From Xiphias gladius (Eukaryota > Chordata > Actinopteri > Istiophoriformes > Xiphiidae): a stretch of DNA of 64,000 nucleotides. The notes beneath the pieces are model-generated. The model was given only the letters and a program-made list of their open reading frames with translations. It was not told the origin of the DNA and ran no database searches. Positions 1-12,700 of this stretch are shown piece by piece. Position numbers and translations under genes: made by a program. How positions within the stretch are numbered: the first letter of the stretch is position 1; every line of letters starts with the position of its first letter. The stretch lies in contig NC_053416.1 in assembly GCF_016859285.1 (NCBI RefSeq), positions 18,170,210 through 18,234,209 on the forward strand. The letters run 5' to 3'.

Positions 1-194
1 TGTGTTGACAGTGTTTGTGACAGTGCCGTTTACACAGCAGGGATGACAAGAGGCTCATCATCTGTGACATAGCCTACGCACTGTATAACTGTCGTCTACT
101 TAGCTGTCTTGCATCTGTAAACTGTAAACATCTGAACCGCCATCTAAAATAAATGCAGGGCAGTTATTCCAGACCATTTGCACAGCTTACTCAC

Positions 195-2165
195 CTTGCA
201 AACTAGCCCATAGGACACATCACCACGGCTTGATGCACTTCCAATCTTTTCCACACGGCTGACCACCCCAATTGGCAGGTCCAGCACAAATGCTGGCTCC
301 TAGAAACCAACTACACATTCACCAAAACAAAACGATTCCTCTACATATTTGGAAATTCATTTGAAAAATTCAAAAAGCACACCCTGTCCATGCATCTGAA
401 GAAGAGTCTGTAGTTTGTAACCGTCACTGTTCCCCTCAGTGCTCCAGTGAAAGGACAGAAGTAGGTGACATCTTGGGCTGCAGAATAGAGCACGGAGAAA
501 AACATCTTTATTTAGCCAAATATATCACATGTCACAAATTGTTTTATTGTGGAAAGTCGAAAAAAGCTGCTTTGCCTTTAATGCATGCAAGCTATTTTGA
601 TTACAGTTGTGATTGCTGCCAAGAGAAAACCTACCCATGTCTTGCACGGTTTCATTTGGAAGTAACTGTGGTTCCTCCTTGTTTGAATCTCTAAGAACCT
701 GCAGGAAACATTACATATAAATTAGACTAAATGTGGGGCAGTATCTTGACTTAAACCCATTGAACTTGTGAAGGTAACCATCATAAGGCATCATTCAAGA
801 GTTTGTTGGGTAGTATGTAACTCAAGAGATGGCATACCTTGGCAGGAGTTTTGGGTTTGACCTGAAGGGTGCAGAAAAGAGGAGAGTCATGCTTCAGTCA
901 TTACCATTAGCTGCTATAATGAAGCAGCAGGATCTCTGTGAACTATGTGCAGAATACTAACCCTGAGCTCTGGGGAAAACTCTGCAGAGGTGGCCACAGA
1001 GTCAGAGGACATCACAGAGGGTGTCTTGGCTTGGGCAGACCGGTCAGAGCGAGAGGTGGACGTACTGATGACAGATGTGGTGACAAATGATAAAAAGGAA
1101 ATACTGCAGCCACTTCTCATCTCATTCCATTCATCTGTTTCACTTGCTTTGCAGCGGTGTTGAAACCATTATTAATATAGTAATAATATAGTAAGAATTA
1201 GTCGACTAACAAAAATTACTTTACCCCAATTTGGATAATAGAATAAATGTGCTAGATAGTTACCTCCTAAAAATACTAAGCATTTACTGGTTGCAGTTTC
1301 ACATATGCAATAACAGCTTTTTCTTATTCACTGGACATCTTTATAAGCTGAGAAGCAACTTGGGGATTTTTAACTGTTGGTCAGACTGAGCCAGCAAATA
1401 TATAATACTGATACATTCCATTCGACTGCAGAAGATTAACAATCACCAATTTTGATGACCAATTAATCATTTAAGTTATTTATCAAACAAATATGCCAAG
1501 CATTCTCCGGGTCCAGGATTTGCAGCTTTTCTCTGTGTCATAACTCTAAAAATTGAATATTTTGACTGTGTGGACAAATCAAGAAACTTGAAGACCTCTT
1601 CTTGGACTCCGGGAAATATTGATGAGCATATTCTACTATTTTCTGATGTTTTTCAGCCCAAACAATGAGCGAACTCCTCAGTCGATAATATAGCTACCTG
1701 AGGGTTTTTAGCTGTTGATCAGACTAAATGGGCAAATATGTGTTATTATTCTGGGCTTTATAAATTCTGATTGGCACCTTTCTCCGTTTTTTGCGTCAAA
1801 GTTTGAATGAATATCTAATTAATCAATTACACGTGGATAATAACCGATAGTGACAACAGCCATTAAACTGTGCCCTAATTTACTGTCAACGTAAGTGGTC
1901 GTTTCATGGCAGTCTGTTACCCGGATTACATTATTTGCGGTTTAGCAGTCGCTTTTGAAGGATTATAAAAAGTGCATTTGAATCAGGCACTTTAACTTTA
2001 GTCCTACAATCTAATTAAATCCCCTCCTGTTAGTTTCAAAACTTTGCTAGTTTAAAAAGCGACGTGCTGTGGTGGGTTTAGCTACCTGGACAATGAATCA
2101 ACACTTGGCTGTCGTGAGGAGGAGCGCTTCGAGCCCAGACTGTCGATGCTCCCGCTCTTCTCCAT
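195..2165 (-). CDS. mtmr2: mtmr2, 5' part (myotubularin-related phosphatase 2)
   Basis: Five coding exons on the minus strand: 2165-2086, 1064-962, 698-635, 477-383 and 299-195, all with GT/AG boundaries and joining in frame (149 codons). The ATG at 2163-2165 opens with [13 protein letters not shown], followed by a Ser-rich leader ([14 protein letters not shown]) and the start of the PH-GRAM domain ([46 protein letters not shown]). This order fits MTMR2 and not MTMR1, which has a different N-terminus. MTMR2 dephosphorylates PI3P and PI(3,5)P2 on endosomal membranes. The rest of the GRAM domain and the Cys-x5-Arg phosphatase domain lie off the left edge, so the gene is partial here. The stretch before the last exon boundary reads SYGLVCK, two residues shorter than the mammalian SYGLETVCK as I remember it. 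The downstream intron fills 1-194. Confidence 0.93.
1365..1800. repeat. Dispersed teleost repeat, in mtmr2 intron 1
   Basis: This AT-rich block contains the phrase group 'tttgactgtgtggac', 'gaagacctcttcttgg', 'gggaaatattgatgagc' and 'ttttctgatgtttt', which I recognise as a very common short interspersed repeat of fish introns. A second, diverged copy lies at about 5865-6160, and fragments of the same phrase ('ttttta.ctgttg.tcagact') recur near 1370 and 1708. Its exact class (SINE or MITE) is not decided here. Confidence 0.55.
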
Positions 2166-2440
2166 GTTCTCCCGAGCGAAGTGTTTGGACAGCTGGTAGT
2201 GTGAACCCCGGGCGAGCGATGGAAACCCGTGTCTTGACGGAAGAACGTCTTTAAAGACCCTCTCGGAGTACAGTAAATCTGCAGGAACAAAAGGAAGCTG
2301 CCATCTTTTCCCAGCAGCCTCCCAATCCCTGTCACAAGGCTTCGGGGGATGGCGCCCCCTGGCGGCTGTCTCCGATGTCGACTGCTGTCGCATGCCGCCT
2401 TCGCCGCTCTTCGTGCGTTCGGGCATATTTCTGTTGTTCT
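2166..2440 (-). promoter_or_regulatory. mtmr2 5' UTR and probable promoter
   Basis: The sequence upstream of the mtmr2 ATG is richer in G+C and CpG than its surroundings, as expected for the first exon and promoter of a broadly expressed vertebrate gene. An open frame runs into it without a better-supported Met, and the known MTMR2 N-terminus starts at the ATG at 2165. The transcription start cannot be placed from sequence alone. Confidence 0.5.
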
Positions 2441-2644
2441 GTAACTGATCTTACAAAAATGGTTTTGTTGGATAATAATCAGAATAGAAACCACAGTTTG
2501 TTTCACACTAAAAAGAAACCCATATCCTTTTATCAACGTTTCAACATATTTTTTATGAAAACATTATACGAACGTTACTTGTGCACGTCTCCACGTTCCC
2601 TATCCCATAAAGTTCCATAAATGCCATTTTTCTCTGTGGCTTCA

Positions 2645-2800
2645 TTGTTACCTCCGCCAAGGAGGAGACGTTTTCCCCAACGTCTGTGTGTTTGCACCAG
2701 CAGGATTACGCAAAAAGTACTGAACCGATCAACGCTGAACTTGGTGGTGAGATGGGGCTTGGGTCAGGGAAGATCCCATTCAATTTGGGGCCAGATCCAA
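2645..2800. repeat. Fish MITE-like repeat with palindromic end
   Basis: It begins with the near-palindrome CCTCCGCCAAGGAGG, followed by 'ttgcaccagcaggattacgc' and 'aaaaagtactgaaccgatc'. These words are typical of a high-copy non-autonomous DNA element in teleost genomes. An ORF over it (2621-2920) is the translated repeat and not a gene. The right end was not located. Confidence 0.55.
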
Positions 2801-4000
2801 ATAATTTATTATGAATTTGAATTTTTTTCTCTGAAGTCTGGTGTGCGCTCCACTGAATGCCATTCTAGTTTTAGTTGTGTTTATCTACTTGCTGCTGGAA
2901 TAATTACATACATATTTTGATAATTTAATATGAAAGATCACACTCACTGCAGTATAGTTTAATGGTGCTTCATTCTGTGCTAAACAATTCTATCTTATTC
3001 ACATTTGGATATAAAAGGTTGAATGTAAGCACTTAAACATTTGAAATCTGTACCAACATTTTTAACAACAAAAAATATATACATAATTTTAGTGAATTTT
3101 TAAATATGTGTCATGTTAGAATTTAGAGGTGTTTATTACACTACTGCATCAGGTTATGTTAGTAATCCCATACTGTATGCAGAATGGATATTAGACAATA
3201 GGTTTATACGGTGTTTGGGTAGATGGAATAAGAAAAGAGAAGTTGTTCTTTGGATTTTACATAACTGTGTGGGGAAATGGACCAAATTGTGTTGTGTGTT
3301 GAAATTGTTTACAAGATTCTAGATTTTTAAAAAACAATAGTGCTTAGCATACTTTCCAATCAAACAATCTTAATCACCTTTATATTTTTATGCACCTCCA
3401 AATTGCAAAAAAACATTCCAACATATGAGCTTTGTGCTATGATGTGGCTAAAGCAACAGGATTTTAATAATAAGTTGCAGTGAACCCAAACTGGGTATGT
3501 GATATATAAAAAACTCTTAACAGTGGCAGGGTAACTTCAAAGAACTCCATCAATCTTTTCATTACTCAAAAGGGAAACTCAAGAGACTTAAAAGGCTTTT
3601 CACATTATCAGAATATAAATGAACAAAGACCATTTTTTTTAGAATGTGAATGTTGTTCCCCCTTATCTGTGACAGTCCATTTGGATATAGAAAACTTGAA
3701 ATTGACATTAAAGACAAGAACATTATGTCATTCTAATTTGGTGGATATGTAGCATAATTTGTATTCTATAAAAATATTTACAAAATAATGGTTCTAAAGT
3801 AAGTTTCTAGTAGATTACTATTCTATTCCCAGTTCAAGTAATTTAACTAACAAGGTTCATAAAAGTTTGTAATTATTATACATATCAAAGCTATTCCATT
3901 AAAACTTCTATTTATTCAAAGATGTTGCTGACTAATAACTGTGCCATGAACTCTCAACAACATCAATCTTGCTCAGAGAAATTCTTTGGAGACATTTCAA
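2801..4000. other. Intergenic, AT-rich, no gene seen
   Basis: Between the mtmr2 promoter side and the cwc15 3' end I find only short ORFs in AT-rich DNA and no convincing exon. The candidate cwc15 poly(A) signals lie at the right edge. Confidence 0.6.
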
Positions 4001-4013
4001 ACACAAGTCTTTG

Positions 4014-4019
4014 TTTATT
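4014..4019 (-). terminator. Candidate cwc15 poly(A) signal
   Basis: AATAAA on the minus strand, about 240 bases past the cwc15 stop. Another lies near 4105. Either would give a short 3' UTR; which is used cannot be told. Confidence 0.45.
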
Positions 4020-4256
4020 GAAATTTGTAATAATAAAAAAAAAAAGAAACAGAAAGACCCAGATCCTGAATCACATTTAATTTTTAAATCCACCTTGTTT
4101 CGAGCTTTATTCATACGATGTAGCTCATGAAGTCATTTATGTACAACAGAGACTGATGCATTTAATACAGTGTATTTGAATGCCATCTACCAACTGGATG
4201 GAGGAGACCAAAGAAATGAGAATAAAAAATACAACAATAACACTAACACACAACCT

Positions 4257-5704
4257 TTACTTTACATATTTCTCCATAAACTTCTTGTGGAACTCGGAGC
4301 GCAGCGTATCGTTGACAAAGCGTTTCTCTTTCCGTGCCTCGTCCACTCCTTTGGCACAGTTTTTAAACACAACGTCATCATCCCACCTAGACAGACATTA
4401 ACAAAGTCATTGTTGATGATTAGTAGTAAGAGTTGAGAACTTTTTTCCTTAAATACAACACTCATATTATGCATACATGCATGTGTGTATTTGTATGTGA
4501 GGTACCTTCTCTTGACCCTGAATGTATTCTGAGTCTGGTTAATCTGTTGTTGTTGTTGCCCTGCCAAATTAATCAACGGATTGCCACTCAAGATATTCTC
4601 CATGCGAATCCTCTCCTCCTCCGCCTTTTGCTCCCGCTCCTAAGATGGGAAAGGATATAAATTCAATAAACAAAATGGGGTAACATTTTCCTCCTCTGAA
4701 ATGTAACCCATGTCTTAACTTGCTGATTTTGCTGCCAGCCCTGTTCTTGTCACACAGCGGGTACAAACACATCAGTCTGAAATGACACTTTACTTTGCGT
4801 TCTTGCTCTTCGGCCCGCTCCTTCTTGATCTTCTCCAGTTCTGCCAGAAGAGCTGCAGTATCGTCATCATCACTGTCCTCCTCAGAGTCCTCATCCTCAC
4901 CATCCTATAAGCAAGCAAGCATCATTGGCATCATTTGTGAGGGAGCTTAACGAGTGCTAATCAGTAGGTGTCCAATAAGTTTCGCATTGCAAGCGCTTAC
5001 ATCAGTGAGAGGGTCATCTGCATCAAGGTTGGCTGCTGGGATCTGATCCAGTCTTGGCCTCTTTGAAGATGATGATGAAGATGATGATGAGGTGGTGTGC
5101 TCTGCAAAATTATGGTCAGTACAGCATTTTAAGTAGTTTTTTCCATGGGCATAAACTTTAGATAAAATGACAGACTTGGTCAGAAATATACAATAAAAGA
5201 CATTTTAAATAATATTTTAGTCTAATATCTGCAGAGAGACGAACCTCTTGGTCCCCTCTCTCTGGTCTTGTCACGTGCAGCTACGCGCTCCCTCTCCTCC
5301 AGCTCCCTGCGGAAGTCACGGGCACGCACCTCCTCAGGGGCATCCTGGGTAGGTTGCCTGAGGATTAGAGAACATTGGGGTAGGGGGGAATTAACGGTTA
5401 TTTTACTTCCAGCATATATCCACCTTCAGAGCGAGAAGATATGAAGATGCAGTAGGAACATTTCAGAAAGTATCTTGTTGGATGTAAATCAGTGCCTGGC
5501 TAACCAGCAGTCTACTCAGTGACGCACTGATTACAACCCAAAACTCAGATCCATTCATGTTTGGTCTGCTGACCTGTACTTGATCTTGGTGTGACCCGGA
5601 AGATCTCGACTGGAATACTGCTTGGATAGAGCACTCAAATCACCTTCTCCTTTCCCCCTCCCTCCTCTCGCCGGCTCAAACGTTGGTCTTGCAGCTGTCG
5701 TCAT
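4257..5704 (-). CDS. cwc15: cwc15, spliceosome-associated protein
   Basis: Six coding exons, complete: 5704-5574, 5357-5245, 5101-5001, 4904-4794, 4639-4506 and 4386-4257. They sum to 720 bp (239 aa; the human protein is 229). The start [19 protein letters not shown] and the end [20 protein letters not shown] are near-invariant CWC15 signatures. Between them lie a basic central part with a poly-Ser run, [18 protein letters not shown], an acidic stretch (about residues 117-130), a Glu/Lys-rich helix ([17 protein letters not shown]) and [20 protein letters not shown]15 belongs to the PRP19/CDC5L complex and sits near the catalytic RNA of the active spliceosome in the nucleus. Intron phases are consistent throughout. 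A Gln run (QQQQQ) in the penultimate exon gives some of the extra length. Identification is essentially certain. Confidence 0.97.
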
Positions 5705-5864
5705 CTTGGATGGCTCTGCTGTGGCAAACACATGAAAAGAGAACAAACATGAGCTGAACATCAAGTAATGTTCAGAACAGTACACACCAAAATCTGAGAA
5801 CTCTTCGCCACTGTTATGACAACAAAGTAAGAAATGGGCAGCTCCTAACACAAGTACAGCTGCA

Positions 5865-6160
5865 ACACAGAAAATTAATCAGCTACTATTTTGATAATTG
5901 GATAACTGTCATTTTTTAAAGCGAAATTTTCAAATATTTACTGCTTCTCAAATATGAGGATTTGATACTTTTCTTCGTCATACTTGACAGTAAACTGAGT
6001 AGCTTTGGATTTTTGGACTGCTGATCAGACAAAACATATTGTTTGTGGGAAATTACAACAGGCATTTTCACTATTTACTATCATTTTATAGACAAAACGA
6101 TTAACTTGAAAAAATAATTTGCATATTGATTGCCAATGAAAATAATTGTTTGTTCCAGCC
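5865..6160. repeat. Second copy of the dispersed teleost repeat, cwc15 intron 1
   Basis: It contains 'ctgcttctcaaatatgagga', 'tcgtcatacttgacagtaaa', 'tttttggactgctgatcag', 'acaaaacgattaac' and 'aatgaaaataattgtttgtt', in the order typical of the common fish intronic repeat. It resembles the block at 1365-1800. Confidence 0.6.
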
Positions 6161-6878
6161 TAAGACACAAGTATCAAGTCATCCTCTCCATAATGAAGCA
6201 GCAGTGTTCCCATCTACTCATTTAAACTTATTGTATATTCCTCCTCTATGTTTTAGACAGAAGAAACTCAGCACACTCTGCTGCCAACTAAAAAATAAAC
6301 CACGCACAAAGTGTCCCCTATAATTTACAAATGATCTGATTGTCTAGTAGTGTATTAGTTCTACCAGTGCAGTTGAAAGAAACTGACATAAAGAGTTTTT
6401 CTACTGAAGTCATCAATTTCCCAGCTATTGCATTAACTAATTAATTAATCTAATCTGTTCAGTCGTCAGACAATAAATAACAGAAGAACATTCACTAACA
6501 ATCTAAACAATAAATTCTGTAAGTAAGCGCTTTAGCGAATCACATTAACAACAACAGCCTGGTTATTTCTGTTAGGTCTTTGGGAGACATATAACCTATA
6601 TTATTAAACAGATAGAGCTGGAAATTGAGCACAAAGAGTGAATAATAGAGTACAAAACACAAGCTAGCCTGCTAGCCATTAAAGCTAAAGAGTTGCTAGC
6701 AGGCTAACTAGGTTTAAGAATGCTGTTATGGAGGAAAACAAAGCTATTTCGTCTCTCTGACCGACCGTATACCATCACAGTTCAACACGAATTGTTTCAG
6801 AAAGTTATATTTATTGGAATTCGCTTAAAATTCAAATGATTGGCATATCAGAAATTAATTTTAGAGCAAAACACTTAC

Positions 6879-6935
6879 GAAGCTGCTACCACACGAGAAA
6901 AAAGAAGACCTGATCCGAGGAACGTCACTTTCCGT
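6879..6935 (-). other. cwc15 5' UTR exon and promoter
   Basis: On the minus strand a GTAAGT donor directly follows position 6879, and the acceptor CCACAG before 5718 begins the exon that carries the ATG after 14 untranslated bases. The upstream CpG-containing sequence around 6900-6950 is the likely promoter. The 5' border of the exon is approximate. Confidence 0.6.
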
Positions 6936-8829
6936 AGAAAAGGTGCGTTCAAAAACACTCGGAACTAAGTGAACTCTTATAAATACACCCACTAAATGAA
7001 TAGTTATTTAGATCGTTGTACGTATCATTTATTAAGATAGTAGTCTAATTAATACTCAAAATATGGGTTGTTGTGATCAGGATATAGAAGGCATACTAAG
7101 CCAACATTCTACAGCTAGTATTTTTTCTCCTTTGCCAGCGAAAGCAGGTAAAGTGTCTGCACAATAATGTGCAGTGTTGTAGTGAGGAAGGTAGGGGGCA
7201 CACAGTATCAGATAATGCACACAAAAACCCTTTACTTAATGCCTGCCTCCTGTTCAAGGAGGTACTTCCAGTTCCTTCATGTCAGGATGTTTCCCTTTCA
7301 TCTTTCAGCAAAGGGAGTTAGAAGGTGGTGTGTTCCATTATTAGTTTAGCTGAACATAGACTGTAGCTTTGAACATTTCAGTCTTATGTGCATTTCATGG
7401 TCATAGCAGAAGTTTGTAATTTTAGACGCCTTGAAAGTCACAAGTCATATTTTGGCTGCACTGCAACCTTAATTGCTGGTGGAGAGATGCCGGGGGCAAA
7501 GTAAGGGACATTTCCACTGATAATGATGGGAACAGACAGACTTATATCGTTTCTATTTATTTCATTCTCAGGCCTGTGTAGATATCTTAACATGAGGTCT
7601 CATAATATCAAATCTTCGGGACCAGTTTTCAAAACTCACATGGAAATAAATGAGTGTAAATAGCAAAACCAAAATGGCCACAATAAAACAAGGCTGTAAA
7701 GCTGTCAGTAACTTTTAACTTAAGCTTTATTGTCCCCAAGGGGAAACTGGTCTTGCAGCCAGGTGACACAAGGAGCTAATGCGTACATAAAAATAAGATG
7801 CATAAATCTTAATAAAATACATTAAAGAAAAAGATAAAAAGTTGAAAGTTAATCAAAACAAAGCACACACACTGTGCCACATTTGTCTATATTTTCGTTC
7901 TGCTGTGAAGTCACAATGCTTGTATGACAATCTCAGATTTGATCAAATCTGGTAAAAATTAATATAAGTATTACGACTTACAGAAATGTTTTTTTTAATT
8001 TCCTCTTTTCACTTTGGCGCATAGAGTATGCATTTTAATCATACGAAATGTACCCTTGTGCTTCTTTGCAATATTTTTTATTGAGTAATAACCATGTCAC
8101 TTATGTGTATAAAGTATGTGATTTATCACTTTGGTGACGCCAGCTTTTGTTTTGATACCGTGCGAGGGGAACATTACAAATTTTTACTGAGGATGCTGGC
8201 TGAGGTTCAAGGAGACAAACCAGTGGAGGAGGTTCTGCTGGATTCCACACATTTAAATTTTATTTGTCTAAAAGGTATTTTTTTTACTTTGTGAAGTAAA
8301 AATGTTCTACAGGAGAATAAAACCCAGAAAAATTATGACACAATGCAAAATTCCAGCCAAAAAGCAAACTATGGTATTTAAAATGTGATTATGGTTTCTT
8401 GTAAGCTACAGTGACCTCTTTGTTTGATGTGATCTTATTCATAATAAGATCAAGATTGGTCTGTCTCTTAAAAAGTGACTGGGCTATGGTGCTCACAGCA
8501 TTAAAAATTACATTTAAAAATCAGCAGTAATATATCTTTATAGAGACAATGTCCTTGATACACAGACAAAACTCCAGACATTTCAATTGATGAAAATGTA
8601 AAATTATGTAACATAAAAGACTAAGGTTAATTTTGTCGTGTGTGTGCCTGTTTTGATTTTACATTAGAATATGCACACTTCACCTGCATGCATTTTCGGC
8701 ATAAAGGACATTGAAAGGTTCTCTTAAGGCATTAACCCATCTACCCACTTGATCAACCTGCGTGGTGGCATCCAGGTGCAGCACCTCAGAATGGATGGAA
8801 TGGGTGGAATGGGATGGGTGGGATGGATG
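6936..8829. other. Intergenic region between cwc15 and znf185, no gene seen
   Basis: The 5' ends of cwc15 (minus) and znf185 (plus) face away from each other across about 1.9 kb. I see no convincing exon. It holds one repeat fragment (7703-7870) and a G-rich direct-repeat patch of ATGG/TGGG words at about 8792-8842, just before the likely znf185 first exon. Confidence 0.5.
7703..7870 (-). repeat. LINE 3'-end-like fragment
   Basis: The word 'ctttattgtccccaagggg' is the reverse complement of the common fish LINE tail 'ccccttggggacaataaag'. Similar tails occur at about 46595 (minus) and 49755 (plus), where the wording is slightly different. No reverse transcriptase sequence is left here. Confidence 0.5.
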
Positions 8830-8869
8830 ACAGGGGGTGGGGGCTCAGGTTGTAATGTCTCTACCTGCG

Positions 8870-8946
8870 TGCCTGTGTGAGACAGAGATCCAGAGGAGGC
8901 TCAACACCACTCTACTCTAACAGCACTGTCGCAGCTGACTTAACAG
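8870..8946 (+). other. Candidate znf185 5' UTR exon
   Basis: The sequence ends at a strong donor (ACAG|GTAAGG at 8946/8947) about 750 bases before the exon with the start codon, which has an AG acceptor near 9678. Placement as the non-coding first exon is inference. Its 5' border is unknown. Confidence 0.4.
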
Positions 8947-9705
8947 GTAAGGCCACAACATGGTGCAGGAATGGACTTCATACTATTTCTGATTTCATGT
9001 TCATTGACTATGCAGGGCAGGGGCTCATTACAAAGTCAGAATTGCTTTCATTTTCTATGCATAATGAATTTGACCTGGTTAATTGCTGCTGGTACATGTC
9101 CAGAAAGATTCATCATAAGAGAGATTAAAGCACTAAGTGCAGGTCAAAATGTTAACAGGAGCTCAAAGAAAATACAGAGAAGATGCACAGTATGGCGGGA
9201 CATGACACTGTAAACACAGGGTGGGTTGACAAAAGAGTATAAGAGTGGGTGGTGAATATGTGTCTATTTGGAAGGACATTGTTACATAACTGGATGGGAT
9301 TGGTTTTATTTTAACACAAAATGTGTCGAGCACTGGGAGATGCATTGAAACAAGATTTACAAATATGCCATTTCATTGTTTAGCTACGCTCTAAATTCTG
9401 ATCCAACAGAACATAGTTGTCCTGAGGGGTTAATAACAAATGATAAATACTTTTTGTCACTTGTTTCCGTGCAGAATGCAGTTTTATGGGTTGTGTACAA
9501 GACGGGGGGTCATTTAACAAGAGGGTCACTGGTGAGACTGTGGAGAGAGAAAGAGAAAAATACACAGACAGGAGACAAATCATTATATCATACTTCTGTA
9601 CACAGTGATTACTGTTTTATTTGCACTGATTTTAAAAACAAACCTACAATAACCTCAACTTTAAATCATTTCATCAGGTTGAACATCTAAGAGAATATCA
9701 GCATC

Positions 9706-12700
9706 ATGTCGAAAAGTAAGTCAGACTCAATTCCAATATTTCATCCTTTGATAAAATTAAATGTCACTCAAGCATTCTTGATATCCAAGAATATCCTGAC
9801 AGTGTTTCCGTGTTGTAGATGTTGACAGAAACCAGGTGCTTACAACCACCAGGGTGTGTACTACACTGAAGAATGATGGCAGCTGGATCCACACATCTAA
9901 ACAGGAAAAAGAAGAGCAAGACAAAGCACGGTATACTCGGCAGTTTAGGTGCAAAATCCAAAACCGTGTGTTCGTTTCAAGCTGAAGCTGTCATATTTTC
10001 CTGTGTCCTACTGGTGTGCTATGGTGTAGCAAGGCATCACTTTTACAATATCCTCAGAAAACAACATGACAGCTATTGGGTCCTCCTTAGTTTTGTCTCG
10101 TTTTTCTAATAGTCCTACTGATTTTTTTGAGAAAGAAATGGTGCAACAAACAACAACACTTTCTTCTGTCTTGCAGGATGGACCATGCTGTGGAGGCCAG
10201 GCAGAAATCATACGTCCTCTCCATAGCCAAGAAATTCGAGTGAGTGCTACAGCATAAATGTTCAGATGTGAACATTAATGCCTATCTCAAATTATTTAAA
10301 AAGGATAAAAATGTTAATGAACGTATGTGTTTCTCAGAAGAATTCATTAAAAAACATGTAAGGGAAAAGGTGATTGAGGTTCTTTTACACTGCTATTCTC
10401 TGACCTTCTTTGGATTTCATAGGTCTGAGAGTAAGCACTGCAATAACATATTTTGTGATGACTGGTTGATTTTAGTATGAGAAAAATAAGAAAAAACTGG
10501 CCGTTGAGAAGTAAATGGACACCGCAATTCTTATCATAATATACACTAAATGTAAAAGATCTGACTAAGTAATGTTTGGTAAACATAATTTTAACAGCTG
10601 TGTCTGAAGAAGATGCCACTAAATTTGTCAATTCTGACTAAGTCATTCTTTTATAGATTTAATTAACAATTTAGCTGATTTTTGAATGGAAAAATGAGAA
10701 AACAAAATGAAACCATGTGATATTTAAATATCAGTCATCCTGTCTGACATACATGTATCTCCATTGTTTATAAAATGTGCTGCTTAGACCCGCTTTGACA
10801 TGAGAAACAATGTGGTGGCAGTTCTGCAAGTCAAACTGAAACTGTCCTTTGACTCTGTTGTGTAAGCGAACGATGACTAAAACGGTTTCAGGCTTCAGGC
10901 ACAAATCACCATCTGTGATATTAAACATTAACTTCACTCTGGTGCCGCTCTGTTGCATCATAAAGACCTACAGTATGCTACAGGCCGACCTGTGCTTTAG
11001 CAGGTTGATGAAGCATTGTCAATCTTAATAGAAACCTTAACCGGAGTACTTCACCTCAAGGTACACAGAAACAAACAACTGCTGTCACAGTTTCCTTTCT
11101 TATGTTTCCTTTTAGCTTCCCAATGACCATTATAAAAATATGAATCCCAAGTTTGAGCTGTACAAATATTTGACCAGCCTTAGATTAAAGCCGTAGATTA
11201 AATACTAATCTCATTGTTTTGCTGAGGATAAAAAAAATCCCAATCAATTTCTGTAAAATGGTATTCAACAATTATAAATGAATAAAACCATATTCAGAGT
11301 TGTCTCCTTTAAGTTTAAATAGAATGTAAAGATGTTCTGAAGCACTCATTGACTGTTTGCACAGTAATTAATTAATAATTAATAATACATATACAGTAGT
11401 AGCGTTCCCTGCCTGGTTATTGTTTTACTTGTACCTATTGCATTGATATTACATCATCTGACTTTTAGACGTACATGACACACACACACACACACACACA
11501 TACACACAGACACACACACATGTACAACCCCCTTTGGTAAATTATTAAGGGTATGGACACATTTGTACTGCAAAATATTTCAAAAAAATCCTTTATTCTG
11601 GATTTGCTCCCTGAGGTCACACTATTAGCTCCCTTCTACTGAGAGAATAGAAAACATATTTGATCATACCTATGTATTTACACACCCCTCCCAAAATTCA
11701 TAAAAGGGCTAGACTTTCCTTAATATTTCTTAGACATTTTAGACAATATATTCTGTTTATAACTATCTAATGGACCAAGTATATTTAGATTAGGTCTGCA
11801 ATGAAAAGATTCACAGCTGAACTGAGTTAGCTGTTTCAAAGACATGTTATCATTTCTCTTCTCAGTGTCAGTGTTGTTTACCCCTTGGTTCTGTCAGTGT
11901 GTCTCACAGCAGGCTTGAACACCAAAAAGGAGCAATCACTTAGTAACAAGTTTTAAAAGTGGATTGTTTTTTCCTAATCTTCCGCATGGATACTGGACCA
12001 TAATAAATCTTGCCGGATCTCAACATCTGTCTTGATTTTTACAATGTACTTCTGTAGTTACGGAGTGCCTCAAACTAAATAACACTTAACGATGTGGTGA
12101 AGCTTTGATATCTGTCCTCTTATCTTTGTAAGCATTTTAAGAACAATGAGGTGAATTTCTTCTCATCCTTAAGATCTGTTAGTTCAATAAATACACACTG
12201 AATGAGTAAATAACTTGTGCGATCCGTATAGAACAGAATAAGAAAGCTAGCTCAGAGCAGATAACTTGTAGACTAGCCTACCGCTTACCTTCAAGGGATC
12301 CACTAAAAAAGAAACCGAGCACAACACTGTCTGTATTCATACTGCCTGATGCTAGCTAGCTTAACGAACTGGCTGACCACCAATCACATACAAGAAAAAT
12401 GACAAGTTAATTTGTGGTACAGCAGTAGTTCCCAACCTATTTGGCTTGTGATCCCTTAAAATTAAGCAATGATTTGCCCAGCCTCTGTTCCACTAGCTCC
12501 TGTAAGTCAATGCAACCTCTCAATCAGCATTTCTTTTCATCGGTCTTTGTGAGAAAATGAAGCGTGTTTCTGGGGTTTACTTTCCATATTCTAAGACAAA
12601 TTGGCATCAGCCATTACAACACTTGCTATAAGAAACTGAAACCTTCACGATTTTAACAAAGTTAAACGTTTACTTTGTGAACACAGAAAAAAACCACACT

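Noticed and set aside
2078-2536. Longer N-terminal extension of mtmr2 (frames starting near 2426 or 2536)
   Set aside because: The extension has no family support; the MEKS... start at 2165 agrees with MTMR2.
8094-8294. Short protein-like frame (MLAEVQGDKPVEEVLLDS)
   Set aside because: No family recognised, and no supported splice partners; possibly a fragment of something, but not enough to call.
10423-10430. Possible 8-bp znf185 micro-exon between AG and GTAAGC
   Set aside because: Including it breaks the frame into the large exon at 17769, while joining 10239 directly to 17769 keeps it (GA|G CCC).
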